A stretch of DNA of 64,000 bases from Actinernus sp. WN-2022 (GCA_030867875.1 JAOWCC010000286.1:2356001-2420000); one strand, 5' to 3'. Shown: positions 12,830 to 24,110, counted from the first letter of the stretch. Notes: a model not told the origin generated them from the sequence alone. Translations and numbers: made by a program.

Positions 12830-13330
12830 TCATAATCAGCAATGTGTTGATGGGTTGCCTGATGTAACTGAGGCAGTAAAATACACCATTCTCCTTTAGT
12901 TGGTGATGACAACAACAAGAAAGCATTGCCAGAGTGGGAGGTGGACATTCTGTAACTACCTCCTCATCCCTCTTCCAATGTATGTCACCACGCTGAACTC
13001 TCTTGTTCCATGAAAGCTCCTTCGATTCTGCAATATTGTTCCACATCCTAAATAGCATTTGCAAATAAGTAGCTTCATTGTTGTGTAGAAATTATACAAA
13101 AATATAATCGATCCCTTTGCAGTCTGGCCTGTGTAGATGTTAAGGTCAACAGAATAACCTACCACAGCTTCGGCAAGCACCCAAAGTTTAAATCCCCACT
13201 TTGCTGGTTCGTCCTGTATGTACTGTCTCGTGCCAAAACGGCCCTTATTTCTCAACATCCTTTCATCCTTGCACAATGTTCTCTTGGTTGAGAGTGATTT
13301 ACATGCTGTATTCATATGTTCAAAGAGCAT
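12830..13330 (-). pseudogene. piggyBac-type transposase fragment
   Basis: PiggyBac transposases cut and paste DNA at TTAA sites through a DDD catalytic core. The frame from 13330 downwards shows the family's core signature: LSTKRTLCKDERM (usual form LSIDE-M, around the first catalytic Asp), GRFGTRQYIQDEPAKWGFKLWVL, then NIYTGQ. Further on NFYTT and CGTI-QNRRSF match the next conserved blocks. In a second frame, RGDIHWKRDEEV matches a later block. The first Asp motif is altered, the frame is shifted at about 12,970, and the N-terminus is not recognisable. It is a dead copy. Confidence 0.75.
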
Positions 13331-14519
13331 TCGTACCTTCTAAAGTTTGCCACCCTCTGCACTTGTGTCACAAATGTTCAGCATTGTCAAGAGTAGCCTT
13401 TTATCTAAGTTACTCCAAGGATACTCAAAGGCCAGTACAGTACAGTGCCTTGCAGGACCAGAATCTCAATATGTAAATTGAGTAAGGATAAAATATATTT
13501 TACAAGAGTTAGAAGACAGTTGTAACAACCTGATGAATAGAGCGGGGCTCTTGAGAGTTGTAAGAAAGCATTGAAGAGAGCAGGGCTCTCTAGATTAAAC
13601 GAAGAACAACTCAAAGAATGCCTGCTCATTGAGTGACGATCCCGGGTTACCTGGCCCAAGAAACGGAAAAAAGGAAAAAAAAGGGAAAAAAGGGCCGTAA
13701 CAAAAGAGCTACATTTGTACATTTTTACTCTTGTAAACTGTCTGAAAAATAATTTGACATTTGTATAGCTAAATTTAAAACTAAAACTGATTATTCAAAA
13801 TCTTAAATAATGCACCTCATGGCAATGCATTTCTAATATTAACATTCATACAATGTAGTTAATAGAGTGGAATATTAAGGTATACTAATAAATACTACAT
13901 GAAAGTGCATTATAAGCAATGGTCATTGCTTTTGCAAGTTTGATGGCTTTTAAAAGAGCTGCTTTTGTTGTTGTTGTTCAAAACTGAAATTTAAAAAAAT
14001 TAAATTTCTGATATGGTAATTACTAGTTTCCATCACTTTTGATGCCAGGTCATATCCCCTCAAGTGATCATTGTAGTTGTGCACAGAATTGTGGGTAAAC
14101 TATATTTTCAAAATGGCCACCACCATAAAACTGGTGTTAGGGGATGGTGAAGTAGGTCAGGAGGAAGTGAGAAGGGTGTTTGGTCAGCTGGATGCATTGG
14201 TTGGTACAGTGTGCCGATAGAAACAGGAGTTCTGTTTTCCACAGTGACTGTCATCCTCTTGTAGATGTTTGGCAAGTGGTGGGTGTACTATTTTTAGGCT
14301 TCACCTATCAGTTTTGAGGTGACTCTGTTCAACTTCGACATCTCGTCCCCTGTGGTCCTGTCACTAATTAACAGAACGAGTTCCCAGAGAGGTATACATG
14401 TATGACATAATTTATAATTGTCATACAGCACAATACAGCATCTGAAATGGTTGCCATTATCAATGTTTCAATTTTTGATATGCAAAAGGCTAAATATATT
14501 TTCAAACAGATGAATGATG

Positions 14520-14845
14520 AGTTGCGTGTAGATGAGGGAGTTTTGTTGTTGTTGTGATACCATTCATTGAATAAAACATAATAATTAACCCTTACAATGT
14601 TTTTGACCATTTGTTTGTTTTTCTCAGGCAGTTATACTTTCCAGTGTGCTGATCAGACTTGTCAACTCCCCCTATGTATTTGTTATAATCAGCAGTGGTT
14701 GATGGGTTGCCTGATAATGAGGTGGCAAAGTACACCTTTCTCCTTTTATTTGGTGATGACAGCAACACACAAAGTATTGCCAGAGTAGGAGGTGGACATT
14801 AGAGACACAACTTTGTTGTCCTTCTATTGGGCTGTAATTACCTCT
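14520..14845 (-). pseudogene. second piggyBac-type transposase fragment
   Basis: The reverse strand reads KVYFATSLSGNPSTT, then YNKYIGGVDKSDQ, which is the hallmark YN-YMGGVD-SDQ block of piggyBac transposases. It continues open into LRKTNK. The DNA at 14,686-14,840 is a diverged duplicate of 12,830-12,960 (shared words include gatgggttgcctgat and ggaggtggacatt), so the two fragments come from related elements. This copy lacks the upstream catalytic part. Confidence 0.7.
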
Positions 14846-15059
14846 TAATAATAATAAAAATAATAATAATACACTTTATTTTACGAGGGTAAATACACCT
14901 CCTAAATTTATATGGTGGTGTATTTTTTTTTTTACTAATATAAAGTATACAATGTGTACCACACTTTAATTATATATTTGCGATAAGAGTTCTTAAACGA
15001 GGGGCGTCTCCCAGAGCCTCTGTTAACTTTTCTTTTAGCGCTTACTAACTTTGTTTAGT

Positions 15060-16000
15060 TAGCTTATCTATTTCGCTAATCGCCAACGGCATTGGGTTTA
15101 GGAATGCTATGAGGTCATCAAGATACACCACTTTATTTTCCTCGTCTTTAAATTTCTCCAGATTTTTCTCAACAACCCATCTAATTTCCTTGATAACCTC
15201 CAGTTTCTTGTTTCCTTGCAGACTTTCAAGTACATGGCCATTTCTGATAACGTTTTCGTTCTGTCAGTTTTTCTATATTTCTAGACAGACTCTTCAGCAC
15301 TCTTTGTCCATAATTTCCCTTTTGTCAAGCATTTGTTTCTTCACTTTAGAGTCCTCCTGAGCAATGCTGAGTAACTGTGATTCGACTTGTGTGTAGTTAT
15401 TCAGTCTGGAGGTCAGCAAGTGTCTTCTCTCTTTTGTGGACTTTTCATGCGATACAGGGGTAGATGGAGGTGTCGATGATCCCTCCTCCTAGTCGAAACT
15501 GCCTGCACTGGCTGCTGGAGAATCTGGACTTGCAATTACTTCAGACTCAGGTGTTATATAATTACTGCTATCGTGCTGATCATCTGGCTCCTGTGGAAAA
15601 ACTTTTTCCCATTTGAGAATATCACAGGATTCAATCCCACATGGGATTGTTGTGGTAGCTGGCGATCCACCCCAGATCTGTTCACAAACTTTAAAGTACT
15701 GGTACAACAAAACCACTCTGCCATGGCCCTGCGTCTGCCAGCATCTACCGACTGTCTTTTGTTGGTCCTTATCGCTTTTGATTTAGTAGTTATAATTGTT
15801 TTAGTGATATCTTCTGGTTTATGAGAGGATATCACTGATAGCTGCAGCCTGCTCTGATGTTGTGAGATATTGCTCTTTCAAACAATTTAGAATGTCATTG
15901 TATTTGCTTTGGACCGACTCCCAGTCGACGTTTTCGGTCACCTTTTTTTACTTTAAACTCATTTGTTGCCTTGAGTAAAAGTTCCACTTCATCATCTGTC
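15060..16000 (-). pseudogene. Myb/SANT-like gene of a coral-expanded family, broken
   Basis: A conserved order of blocks is readable on the reverse strand in shifting frames. First comes a SANT-like start (WTDDEVELLLKAT), then ENVDWESVQSKYNDI. The middle has GHGRVVLLYQYFKVCEQIWG and GSPATTTIPCGIES. The C-terminal part is Ser/Pro-rich with KERRHLLTSRL and LLSIAQEDSKVKKQMLDK. This matches an uncharacterised protein common in coral genomes and thought to derive from a Harbinger-like transposon accessory protein. An indel in an A-run at about 15,945 shifts the frame, and stops follow. It is a pseudogene. Confidence 0.7.
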
Positions 16001-16294
16001 CAGATGTTGTGATCTGTTTCCTTTCTGACTTTTTTAAATTGTAACTGATTGTAAATTGTAACTTTTTGTAACTGTAAACTTAGAGCGAATGCGTCTTGTT
16101 TACAGTGTTTTCGCGCTTCAAAAAGGGCCAGAATAGCCGATAGTATTGCTGGTGCTATTGGAGAATGCGTATTGAACAGAAAAAAACGTCCGAGCAGAGC
16201 CTGGTGACGAAAACGCATCTTGGATCATCGGTTTTCAGGCCCTAGTGTGGACGGTCGAAAACGATCTGAAAACGCTAGTGTGGATGAAGGCATT

Positions 16295-17298
16295 CCACAC
16301 AATTGGTTCTCTAGTTATTTAACCAATCGAAAACAGTATGTAAAAATAGGAAATACTCAATCAACTATGCAAGATATCACATGTTGAGTGCCTTAAGGAT
16401 CTACATTAGGGCTAATCCTTTTTTTACTTTATATAAATGACATGCCCAACTGTTCCAAAAAATTATCATTCTGAATTTTTGCTGACGATAATAATATTTT
16501 CTACACTAGCAACAATCAAACCGAATTGGAGTCGATTATAAATGAAGAGCTGAAACATGTGCTCAAGTACTGTGCTATAAATAAACTTGCTATAAATAAA
16601 CTTCCCATAAATTAAAAAAAACAAATGTTATGCTAATTGCTTCACCTAAAATCACTGCTAATATAAATATTAATGTGTGCAATATTGAAAGGAAGGAACA
16701 CATCAAATATCTTGGTGTTTATTTAGATGAGCATCTAAATTGGAATACGCAAATTAAGCATATTAATAATAAAATTGCAAAAAATATTGTAATAATCTGT
16801 AAGTTAAGATCCTATGTCAATTTAATAACATTAAGACAAGTTTATATTACACTATGATATATCCTTATCTCAACTATGGTCTAATGAGCTGGGGTAATAC
16901 TTACAAAACGAAATTAGCGAAATAAGTGCATTCGAAGTATATTCTTTGTAAGGAAAAGAGAAAGTGCTGATCCATATTACAAAATCCTTGAATTTCTAAA
17001 GTTAGATAATATTTTTAAATTTAAAATCTCCGTCGTTGCCTACCAAATCAAAAATAACAATATAAATGTGTCACCTATCTTTCTAGACTTTGTTAAACCG
17101 GTTTCAGAAGTTGATTCTTATAATACCAGGTATGCTGCAAATCAAAATTTCTATAGACCAGCTGCTAGGACCAACTATGGTATATTTAAATTTATGGTCT
17201 CCAAAATATGGGAAATGATCCCTATAAATGTTAAGCTCTTTCCATTTAATATGTTCAAAAGGAAATACAAAAAATATTTATTGGATAAACAAACTTAA
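16295..17298 (+). pseudogene. non-LTR retrotransposon reverse transcriptase, C-terminal half
   Basis: Successive frames give the palm end of a CR1/L2/Jockey-type reverse transcriptase: SYLTNRKQYV, then LFLLYINDMPN, then FADDNNIF (a degraded F-ADDT active site). After these comes KYLGVYLDEHLNWNTQIKHI at 16,708-16,767, the thumb motif of the family. The last block, 17,068-17,298, ends with NYGIFKFMVSKIWEMIP and a basic tail. Several stops and frameshifts separate the blocks. The AT-rich 3' flank to about 17,570 is probably its 3' UTR. Confidence 0.85.
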
Positions 17299-17571
17299 AG
17301 TACCCTCAATTTATTTCCTCACTGCAATCATTTTATTCACTCATTCTTCACTTCATTTCATAAAGTAACACATGTAAATATATTTAAGCTAGTGTACTAT
17401 TACTAATTATTCCTCTGTCATTATATTTTTCATTTCCACATGAGCTTGTCCTCTCAAAACACTTCATAGGTAGTGGTCAACCCGAAAGCTTTGCTCCTTT
17501 GACCACTACACACAATTCCTGTGAAGCTCCCGTTTTTGTATTCCCTTATTTTCTTCTCCATTATTTACTTG

Positions 17572-18044
17572 TAAGTTTGTAAATTTGTAAATATTGTCAC
17601 TGCCTCGCCTACTACGACTCGTTTTAGAGTGCTGGTATGAGAGGGAAGTTGGGCTCTGACTAAAAAGTCAGTAAATGATTTTTCCTTCTTGTAAGAAACA
17701 ATCGGTGGATCTGAAAAGATGCTGTTTAGGTTTTGATAGTTAGCAATAAAATGCCAGTGTTTGGTAAGAATCTTTTTAAGATTCGGAGTTAAGCCGGCGC
17801 TGTGTTAGCGCAAGATAAGTCAGTGAACGAGACATTTGAGTAAGTTTCAACTCTGGCTTTATTTTCGTTTCTAGAAAATACATTGGATGAGTTGAATGAT
17901 TTCAACATAGACTCTAGTTCTTTGAACTTGGCTTGGATGGTACCAATGTCATTGGCTGGTGTGTTTCTGGCATTGTTCGGTTTGGTCGCCCTGTGGTTAG
18001 ATCAGTTGGTGGCGGATCGTATCTGCTGATGAGCTATTAGCTTC
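17572..18044. repeat. direct repeat copy A (about 465 bp)
   Basis: This segment recurs at 19,303-19,766 in the same orientation with only scattered differences. It covers a non-coding block (17,572-17,840, also present at 19,042-19,302) and the last part of the reverse-strand gene that ends at 17,789. The pair brackets the rest of that gene. The non-coding block contains short hairpins such as agtcagagcc and cggcgctgtgttagcgc. Confidence 0.9.
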
Positions 18045-18664
18045 GGCTGGTCAGGATAGTGTATTTTCAGCTGGCTGTTGAGGCTGTTTAAAGTCTCGAT
18101 ATCTGTGCTGATGTTTCGCCCTTGTTGTTTGACCATAAGATGCAGAAGATCTTGTTGGGCCTTGCGGCAGATGTTGTTCATTTCAGCTTGAAACTCACTG
18201 TCCTGTCTCATGTGCGGCTGTGGCCGGTACTGGAGACCGTAGGGACAAGTGGACTTGCTGGTGTGTTCCCGCAGGACTAGCAGGGATTTTTTCTGTTTAG
18301 CCCGTCTGTTTTCGAGGCTGGCAATCTTGTTTCTGATATTACGGAAAACCTCTGTGGTCTTGAGACGCTTAGAGGGTGACTGGGATGATGGGATCTCATC
18401 TTCGGTATCAGAAGGTTGTTGCCTCTTAGTAGGGGACTTGATAGGTGAGATGGATCGCAGCAGTATCTGGCTGTCTGTCATCTCTGCAAGAATGGCAGCG
18501 ATTAGACTGTCGGATTGGCTGTTGGCACGGGCCATAGAGTTCTGAAGAGAACTATTGTAAGCTTGTAGCAAGACCGGTTTCGGAGAACTAGTGAGTTTTC
18601 CTTCGTCAGTTGCTTTATAAGCGTGGTGGTGTGCTCGTGGGGTTGCGAGCTGGAATGTTACCAA
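17789..18664 (-). pseudogene. unknown element-encoded protein, interrupted by one TGA
   Basis: The frame runs from 18664 to a TAA at 17789-17791, with a single in-frame TGA at 18002-18004. The duplicate copy at 19,725-19,727 has AGA at the same place, so the TGA is a point nonsense change. The first ATG is at 18533-18535; upstream codons would need an upstream exon or a non-ATG start. Visible features are a Ser/Pro-rich stretch with SPSKRLKTTE (a nuclear-signal-like patch), a coiled-coil-like region (IRNKIASLENRRAKQKKS), and a Gln-rich C-terminal half. I do not recognise the family. Position next to integrase and capsid genes suggests it belongs to the same virus-like element. Confidence 0.6.
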
Positions 18665-18681
18665 CTAGTCGTAGAGTATCC

Positions 18682-18691
18682 CTTTTTATAT
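18682..18691 (-). promoter_or_regulatory. TATA-like box for the reverse-strand gene
   Basis: The reverse strand reads atataaaaag here, about 150 bp upstream of the first ATG at 18535 and beside the open frame's upstream limit. A similar ctataaatac stands before the capsid gene at 24,101. The role is inferred from position only. Confidence 0.35.
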
Positions 18692-19041
18692 GCTAGGTAA
18701 AACCTTAAGTTCGATACGATTGGTCAGATATATTGTGCTTCTTTAGGTAGATTTCGATCCGGGAACAAAGGACAACACTTTGATCCGTTTTTAGAATTTA
18801 TTCGCGGCAAACCACTGTTTGTGTTCACGGTGCGTGAACGACGAGGTCAATGGTTGCGAATGTTAATGAGGTCGAATTAATTAGACCCGTGGTTGTAGGA
18901 TCGTTTTCGCTTAGAAGAAAAATGTCTTGGATTATTGTGAACCAGCAGAGAGCGGGCTTTGTGGACTAGGGAGAAAAAGTCCGTTAGCCTAGTATGAGCG
19001 TAGAGAAAGCACTTACGGGGGCATGTGTAAAAACTGTAACC
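18692..19041. other. upstream spacer of the reverse-strand gene
   Basis: No gene is visible. The stretch lies between the TATA-like box and the 261-bp repeat and probably holds control sequence or old element DNA. Confidence 0.35.
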
Positions 19042-19302
19042 TAAGTTTGTAAATATTGTCACTGCGTCGCCTTCTACGACTCGTTTTAGAGTGCTGGTAT
19101 GAGAGGGAAGTTGGGCTCTGACTAAAAAGTCAGTAAATAATTTTTCCTTCTTGTAAGAAACAATCGGTGGATCTGAAAAGATCCTGTTAAGGTTTTGATA
19201 GTTAGCAATAAAATGCCAGTGTTTGATAAGAATCTTTTTAAGATTCGGAGTTAAGCCGGCGCTGTGTTAGCGCAAGATAAGTCAGTGAACGAGACAATTG
19301 AG
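19042..19302. repeat. 261-bp repeat unit, tandem copy
   Basis: This unit is repeated head to tail at 19,303-19,563 and again, with an 8-bp insertion, at 17,572-17,840. All copies carry cgactcgttttagagtgctg and end near gtgaacgagaca. The two adjacent copies form a perfect-period tandem of 261 bp. Confidence 0.9.
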
Positions 19303-19766
19303 TAAGTTTGTAAATATTGTCACTGCCTCGCCTTCTACGACTCGTTTTAGAGTGCTGATTTGAGAGGGAAGTTGGGCTCTGACTAAAAAGTCAGTAAATG
19401 ATTTTTCCTACTTGCAAGAAACAATCGGTGGATCTGAAAAGATGCTGTTAAGGTTTTAATAGTAAGCAATAAAATGCCAGTGTTTGGTAAGAATCTTTTT
19501 AAGATTCGGAGTTAAGCCGGCGCTGTGTTAGCGCAAGATAAGTCAGTGAACGAGACATTTGAGTAAGTTTCAACTCTGGCTTTATTTTCGTTTCTAGAAA
19601 ATACATTGGATGAGTTGAATGATTTCAACATAGACTCTAGTTCTTTGAACTTGGCTTGGATGGTACCAATGTCATTGGCTGGTGTGTTTCTGGCATTGTT
19701 CGGTTTGGTCGCGCTGTGGTTAGATCTGTTGGTGGCGGATCGTATCTGCTGATGAGCTATTAGCTG
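19303..19766. repeat. direct repeat copy B
   Basis: This copy matches 17,572-18,044. It holds the third 261-bp unit followed by the C-terminal segment of the reverse-strand gene, and stops abruptly at 19,766 where integrase coding sequence on the forward strand begins. The junction marks a rearrangement or duplication break inside the element. Confidence 0.9.
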
Positions 19767-20294
19767 TGGCGCTATTTCTACAATGCCGGTAATCAGAACT
19801 ACATCGAGGTACTCTCAAAATTGGTAAACAACTACAACCATCGATGGCACCGCAGTATATGCATGACCCCTGCCGAGGTGAACCTCACCAACGACCAGAA
19901 GGTATGGCATCGTCTTTATGACAAGGCCTTGGAGCGTCCTTCTAGAAGGCAGCAAAAATACTACCCTGGTCATGCGCTCCCCATCAGCAAAGCTTTTCGA
20001 CAGTTCAAAAAAGGCTACCTGCCGAATTGGACGGAAGAAATCTTTGAGGTGGTCTCGCGCATTCCTGGACGTCCCCCGTCGTTTCGTATTCAAGACATGA
20101 AGGGGGAAACTATAAAAGGACGATTTTACGAACAGGAACTACAACGCATCACCAGCAGAGCCGACCAAACGTTTGGAGTGGAAAATATTCTAGCCCAGAA
20201 AGGAAGACCAGACCCTAAACAACTATTGCTTATTAAATGGTTTGGCTGGCCTGCTTCCTTCAACAGTTGGGTGAGACGTGAGGACATGCAATAA
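19767..20294 (+). pseudogene. Polinton/Maverick-type integrase, C-terminal part
   Basis: Polinton and adintovirus integrases are retrovirus-like enzymes that insert the element DNA. This frame begins inside the end of the catalytic core (NYNHRWHRSICMTPAEVN, the family's YN-R-HRSI-M-P-EV block) and continues through a basic linker. It ends in a chromodomain: QLLLIKWFGWPASFNSWV at about 20,221-20,275 matches the L-KW-GWP--FNSW core. It resembles the nematode transposon-derived protein F54H12.3. The N-terminal zinc finger and the DDE residues are missing because the frame is cut by the repeat at 19,766. The 3' part has no internal stop. Confidence 0.85.
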
Positions 20295-20330
20295 TCCGCC
20301 CTACCGTGAGAAGAAGAAGAAGGAAAAAAA

Positions 20331-22313
20331 GTCCTTTCGCTAAAGACGAGAGACCACGTGACGGTGTGGCTGCCGAGCGATGCGAGCAACGCTCTACATC
20401 CTGACAACCAACCGGGGACTATATTGTAGACGTGGACGATCCGATCCTGTTAAAGGAACCTGAATTATGGCTGGTGCGTCTATCGTCCATCATGACGCCC
20501 GCCTTTCATCCTCCCAAGACGCATCCACTCATTCAAAAGGATATCCCCTATTTTATGGCTTACGAGACCTGTGTGCGTGAAACCCCCCACGCCGTCATCA
20601 AGACCTTCGACCTCATCCCCTTGGAGCGTTTCACCACCCTTCCAGAGTTGGTGGACTACATTCAAAAGGGACCTCTGAAGACCATTAATCATTTACGACA
20701 TCCTTTACGTCAACTATTCCTTCGCTACTTGGACGACACACACAACGTCGAATTACGCTACTGTGGTAGTGGGAAGGGCATGCCCGAGTACGGAATTCCG
20801 GCCGACAATGAAGCCCTTCTCTTCTCGCAACCTCTGGCCACGGTGTTAGGCTTGGCCCCTCCCGTATTGCATTTGAGGTATCACAAGATCGAAGCAAAAT
20901 ACCGCCGCGGACATTCGCCAAACCCTATTCCCTTCCCTTCGATGTCCACGTGGGTCAACCTCTAGCCCTGACGGTGTGTTCCACGAACGTGTCGGATGGA
21001 TCCACTGCGGAAAATAGACCCCGCTACCAGAGTCGTACGCTAGGCACTAAAATCAACGTGTCTTCTAAAAACAAAAACGTAGACCTCACCCCGTTGCCAC
21101 GAACACGTGATCAGCGTCTTTGCGGATATCGTCAAACCACCCTGATCCACGGCACCTTACAGCCTCTACTGGCCTATGTGTCCGGGGAGCAAGAGCCCAT
21201 AGAACATCCTGCACCCCCAACCTCTCTTCTCACCATGTGGAGGGAATTAAGATCGATAGCCACAGCCTATTAAAATTGGTCGGGTTTTCAGAAGGGGTGG
21301 AAGACAAATCGCCTTTAATGTATACCCGTAAAGCAACCGCCGTGCAGGCGGAATGGAACTCGTTAAGAGCCCAGTTTCCGAATGCGGATGTCTCGGGCAC
21401 CAATTACATCTTTCGGGCTATTCCATCCCAAAATACTATGGTGGCCCCGCCTAAGAACTGGTACGCGCGAATAAAGTTTTGGTTGGTAGGAGGAGATGTG
21501 GACCACAGCACCCTGGTGTACACGTTTGCAGGCGCACACCGCGGGTTCGTTCAACAAAGCACCTATGGCCAGTCCAAACAGATGAGGGCCGCTTTAGGTG
21601 TGGCCGACGATCCCTCAGCCCCACAACATAGAGACTATCATTTCGTCGGAAGCCAACTCTCGTCGAACAATCTCATGGGGTACGTTCGGGTCGGTCTCAA
21701 CACCCACCAGCAGTGTCTCATCCATCAGGCGGGACGGTATTGTCTGTACCTGTCCGACGAATTGCGCCACGGCTTGGGTCTGATGAAACACCATTGGTCC
21801 TGGAGCGACAACCAATGGTTTAAAGTGGACTTGCCTGCGGGGAAAACGCGCCCCAAGATGACGGCTTGGGTCTTGCCCAACAAACCTTTTGAATCGGAGC
21901 AATACAACAATCCTCCCATTGCCAAAACCAGAATGATGCAGGTCGGTCCTGTAGGCTATGGCAAGAGCACCCAACATGCCATCACCGGCTCACAGCCCTA
22001 TACGCTTCATTTCTACGACAAATTTACGTCTGTGTACGACGATCTCTTCATCTATTGCCCCCAAGTCCAGAGTTCGCCTATAGGCAATGTATTGGCTCCC
22101 AACCTGGATGTTATTCCTGCCGTACAGTCCTACGAACAGCAAAGAGCCGTCGAATTCATCCATCCTCGCTATGTGCCATTGGCTCTGAACAGCTTCAATG
22201 GCTTCAGCATCTATATAATAGACGGTAAGGGCAGGTACATTCAGTTCAAGAAGGACGGCGTGGTCAACATCAAGCTGCACTTGAGAAAACGAAGAAAACG
22301 CGGTCTGAAGTGA
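20331..22313 (+). pseudogene. penton-like minor capsid protein of the Polinton-like element, frameshifted
   Basis: Minor capsid proteins of these elements form the vertices of an icosahedral shell. The start is readable as a typical N-terminal LPS-x-AS--LHPDN block at about 20,364-20,410. A frame break near 20,411-20,417 follows. The next frame, to 20,965, has the usual FTTLPELVDYIQKG helix and a VLGLAPP motif. Another break lies near 20,940, then a frame to about 21,240, then the longest frame to 22,313. Its end (FIHPRYVPLALNSFNG, then a DGKGR turn and a basic C-terminus) matches the family's last strands. At roughly 650 codons it is longer than usual, perhaps through an inserted region around 21,300-21,850. 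At least three frame breaks make it inactive. Confidence 0.7.
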
Positions 22314-22318
22314 AGGGG

Positions 22319-22658
22319 AAAAAAACGATGAAACCACTACCTAATTTTCCCATCTATAGAGCCGGGGTTCCCGGAAGACGGTGGCTCCGGCTTCTGATCT
22401 GTGTTGGTCCGTCGTATGGCCCAGAATGCCAAAAAAGTTATTCCTATGGTGGCGGGAACATGGCTGGAAAAAGCCGCCGGGGTAGGAAAGTCTATGTTGG
22501 AGGGTAAAGATGTAGAGGAAGCCGTACGCGATGGCGCCATGACGGCGGCCGAAGAATTGAAGAGAAAAGCCCTCCATAGCGTGGACGCCTATACCCAACC
22601 GTCTTTTAAGAAGAAGAACAAAAATTTAACCAAAAAGAAGATCCTTAAAAAAAATTAA
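22319..22658 (+). pseudogene. small basic capsid-associated protein of the element, broken
   Basis: A short gene sits 6 bp after the penton-like frame. Polintons and adintoviruses carry a small core or membrane-active protein here, comparable to adenovirus pVI/pX. The opening LPNFPIYRAG lies in one frame. The amphipathic body (WLEKAAGVGKSM, then ELKRKALHSVDAY) and Lys-rich tail are in a second frame from about 22,380. A TGA at about 22,398 stands in that second frame. The pattern indicates one frame change and one stop. Assignment rests on position, composition and a short motif, so it is moderate. Confidence 0.5.
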
Positions 22659-22774
22659 AAAAATGGGACGGTGCGTACTTTACCTTTGGGTAAGAAAAAA
22701 AAAGAAAAAAACCCTTGTGGTAAAAAAGAAGAAGAAAAAGATACACAAGCAACAAGACATTTTTGATAGCGACT

Positions 22775-24073
22775 TAGCCTGCGTGGCGGCTCTGGAGTAT
22801 CGGAGCGCAGCGAGCGAAGATTAGGTGGATTGGGGCGAGAGAAAAAAGAGAGGGGGGAGGGGGTGGAGAGGTGAGGAACAGAGAGCCTGCCGACAACCCA
22901 TAGTTATTTTGATAACTCTCGGCCTCAGAAGGCCGCGTATTGCTATTGGCTAAAATGCGTGATTGACAGAAATCATTAAATTTTATTCATGCATGGATGC
23001 GATAAGAGCAGAAACAATTAGTATGTGGCGACAAACATACCGAGAATTCCCTCAGCGATGAATTTAAAGAAAGAACAGGAGCAAGGCTATTAGAGATCTT
23101 TTGTCTGGAAGAGATAAACATATGTGTACAAATACCATGTGTGAACTGCATGTGTGTGTTTATACCCTGTTGTATATGTATATATATAATTTTTAATTGT
23201 ATTCTTTCATACACGACCACATCAGCAATTGTGCTGCGTTTAAACAAATCGTGTTTAAATAAAGGTTTTTGTATTGTATTGTATTGTATTGAGATGTTCT
23301 AGCTGTAATCCCAACTGGGTTTGGAAAATACTAGTTGCTTTGACGATTTTGTACCGCTGCGTGGATGGTTTTTAGCGCTTCTTTTGGCAGAACTTCGCAC
23401 CGGTGTTATTGTGGTCGGCAGTGTTCTTTACTGATTTGGTGGCGACTTTATATATATTCAGCGGCAACGAGTTCTCTTTATCTTAGTTATCTTTATCCTG
23501 CAAACCTTCTCGAACAAAGGTGTAGTTCTCTACAGCATTTCGAATCTTCCTTCCTCGGGAACGACAGACTCGCTCTGATTGAAGGCCAATACTTTTGCAG
23601 GCACCAGCTAGAATTATTGAAAGCCTCGGCTCTCTTTTCTTTCTGAAGGCTTGAACAGATTCTCGCCGTGGAAATATTTGAATTCCCAAACGCTACCTTA
23701 AAACATACATTACATATCCTGCAAAAGTCGTTGACATTTACAGGTTGGGGTTTAGGCCGGCCATGTCTTCACATCCAAGTTCGTATATTTTACGCTCGAG
23801 TTGAGATTCCTTGAGATTCCACGCGTGAGTTTGACAGATATTAGACATGGTTTTCACTTCCGCCACATGATGATTGGATGAATCGGACGAATGACTTGCT
23901 AATTTTATGCATTTTAATTAGTGGGTGGATATCAAAATAACCATGGGTTGCCGGCAGGGTCTTACCAAATTCGTCTCCTCCCCACCCCTTCCCCCCTCTC
24001 TTTTCTCTCTCGCCCCAATCTCCCTAATCTCCGCTCGCTGTGCTCCGATACTCCAGAGCCGCAACGCAGGCTA
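22775..24073. mobile_element. Mutator-like non-autonomous element with 9-bp target duplication
   Basis: The ends are long terminal inverted repeats. tagcctgcgtggcggctctg from 22,775 is matched in reverse complement up to 24,073, and similarity continues inwards for about 100 bp (ggagtatcggagc, gattggggcgagag). The 9-bp word atagcgact flanks it at 22,766-22,774 and 24,074-24,082, which is the duplication length of Mutator-like elements. Inside is the tail of a non-LTR element (aataaaggttttt followed by a tgtat repeat near 23,280). No transposase is present. It inserted between the small basic gene and the promoter of the major capsid gene. Confidence 0.9.
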
Positions 24074-24100
24074 ATAGCGACTCGGATTAGAGTAGAGACC

Positions 24101-24110
24101 CTATAAATAC
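24101..24110 (+). promoter_or_regulatory. TATA-like box before the capsid gene
   Basis: ctataaatac lies about 75 bp upstream of where the capsid reading frame begins and just after the 9-bp target duplication. Transposon insertion has separated it from upstream control sequence. Position is the only evidence. Confidence 0.4.

Noticed and set aside
17572..19766. Terminal inverted repeats of the Polinton-like element
   Set aside because: The copies are in direct, not inverted, orientation, and one copy ends inside the integrase gene. No AG...CT terminus with a 6-bp duplication is visible.
22987..23646. Genes inside the Mutator-like element
   Set aside because: Short open frames there have no transposase motifs and cover a LINE tail and simple repeats.
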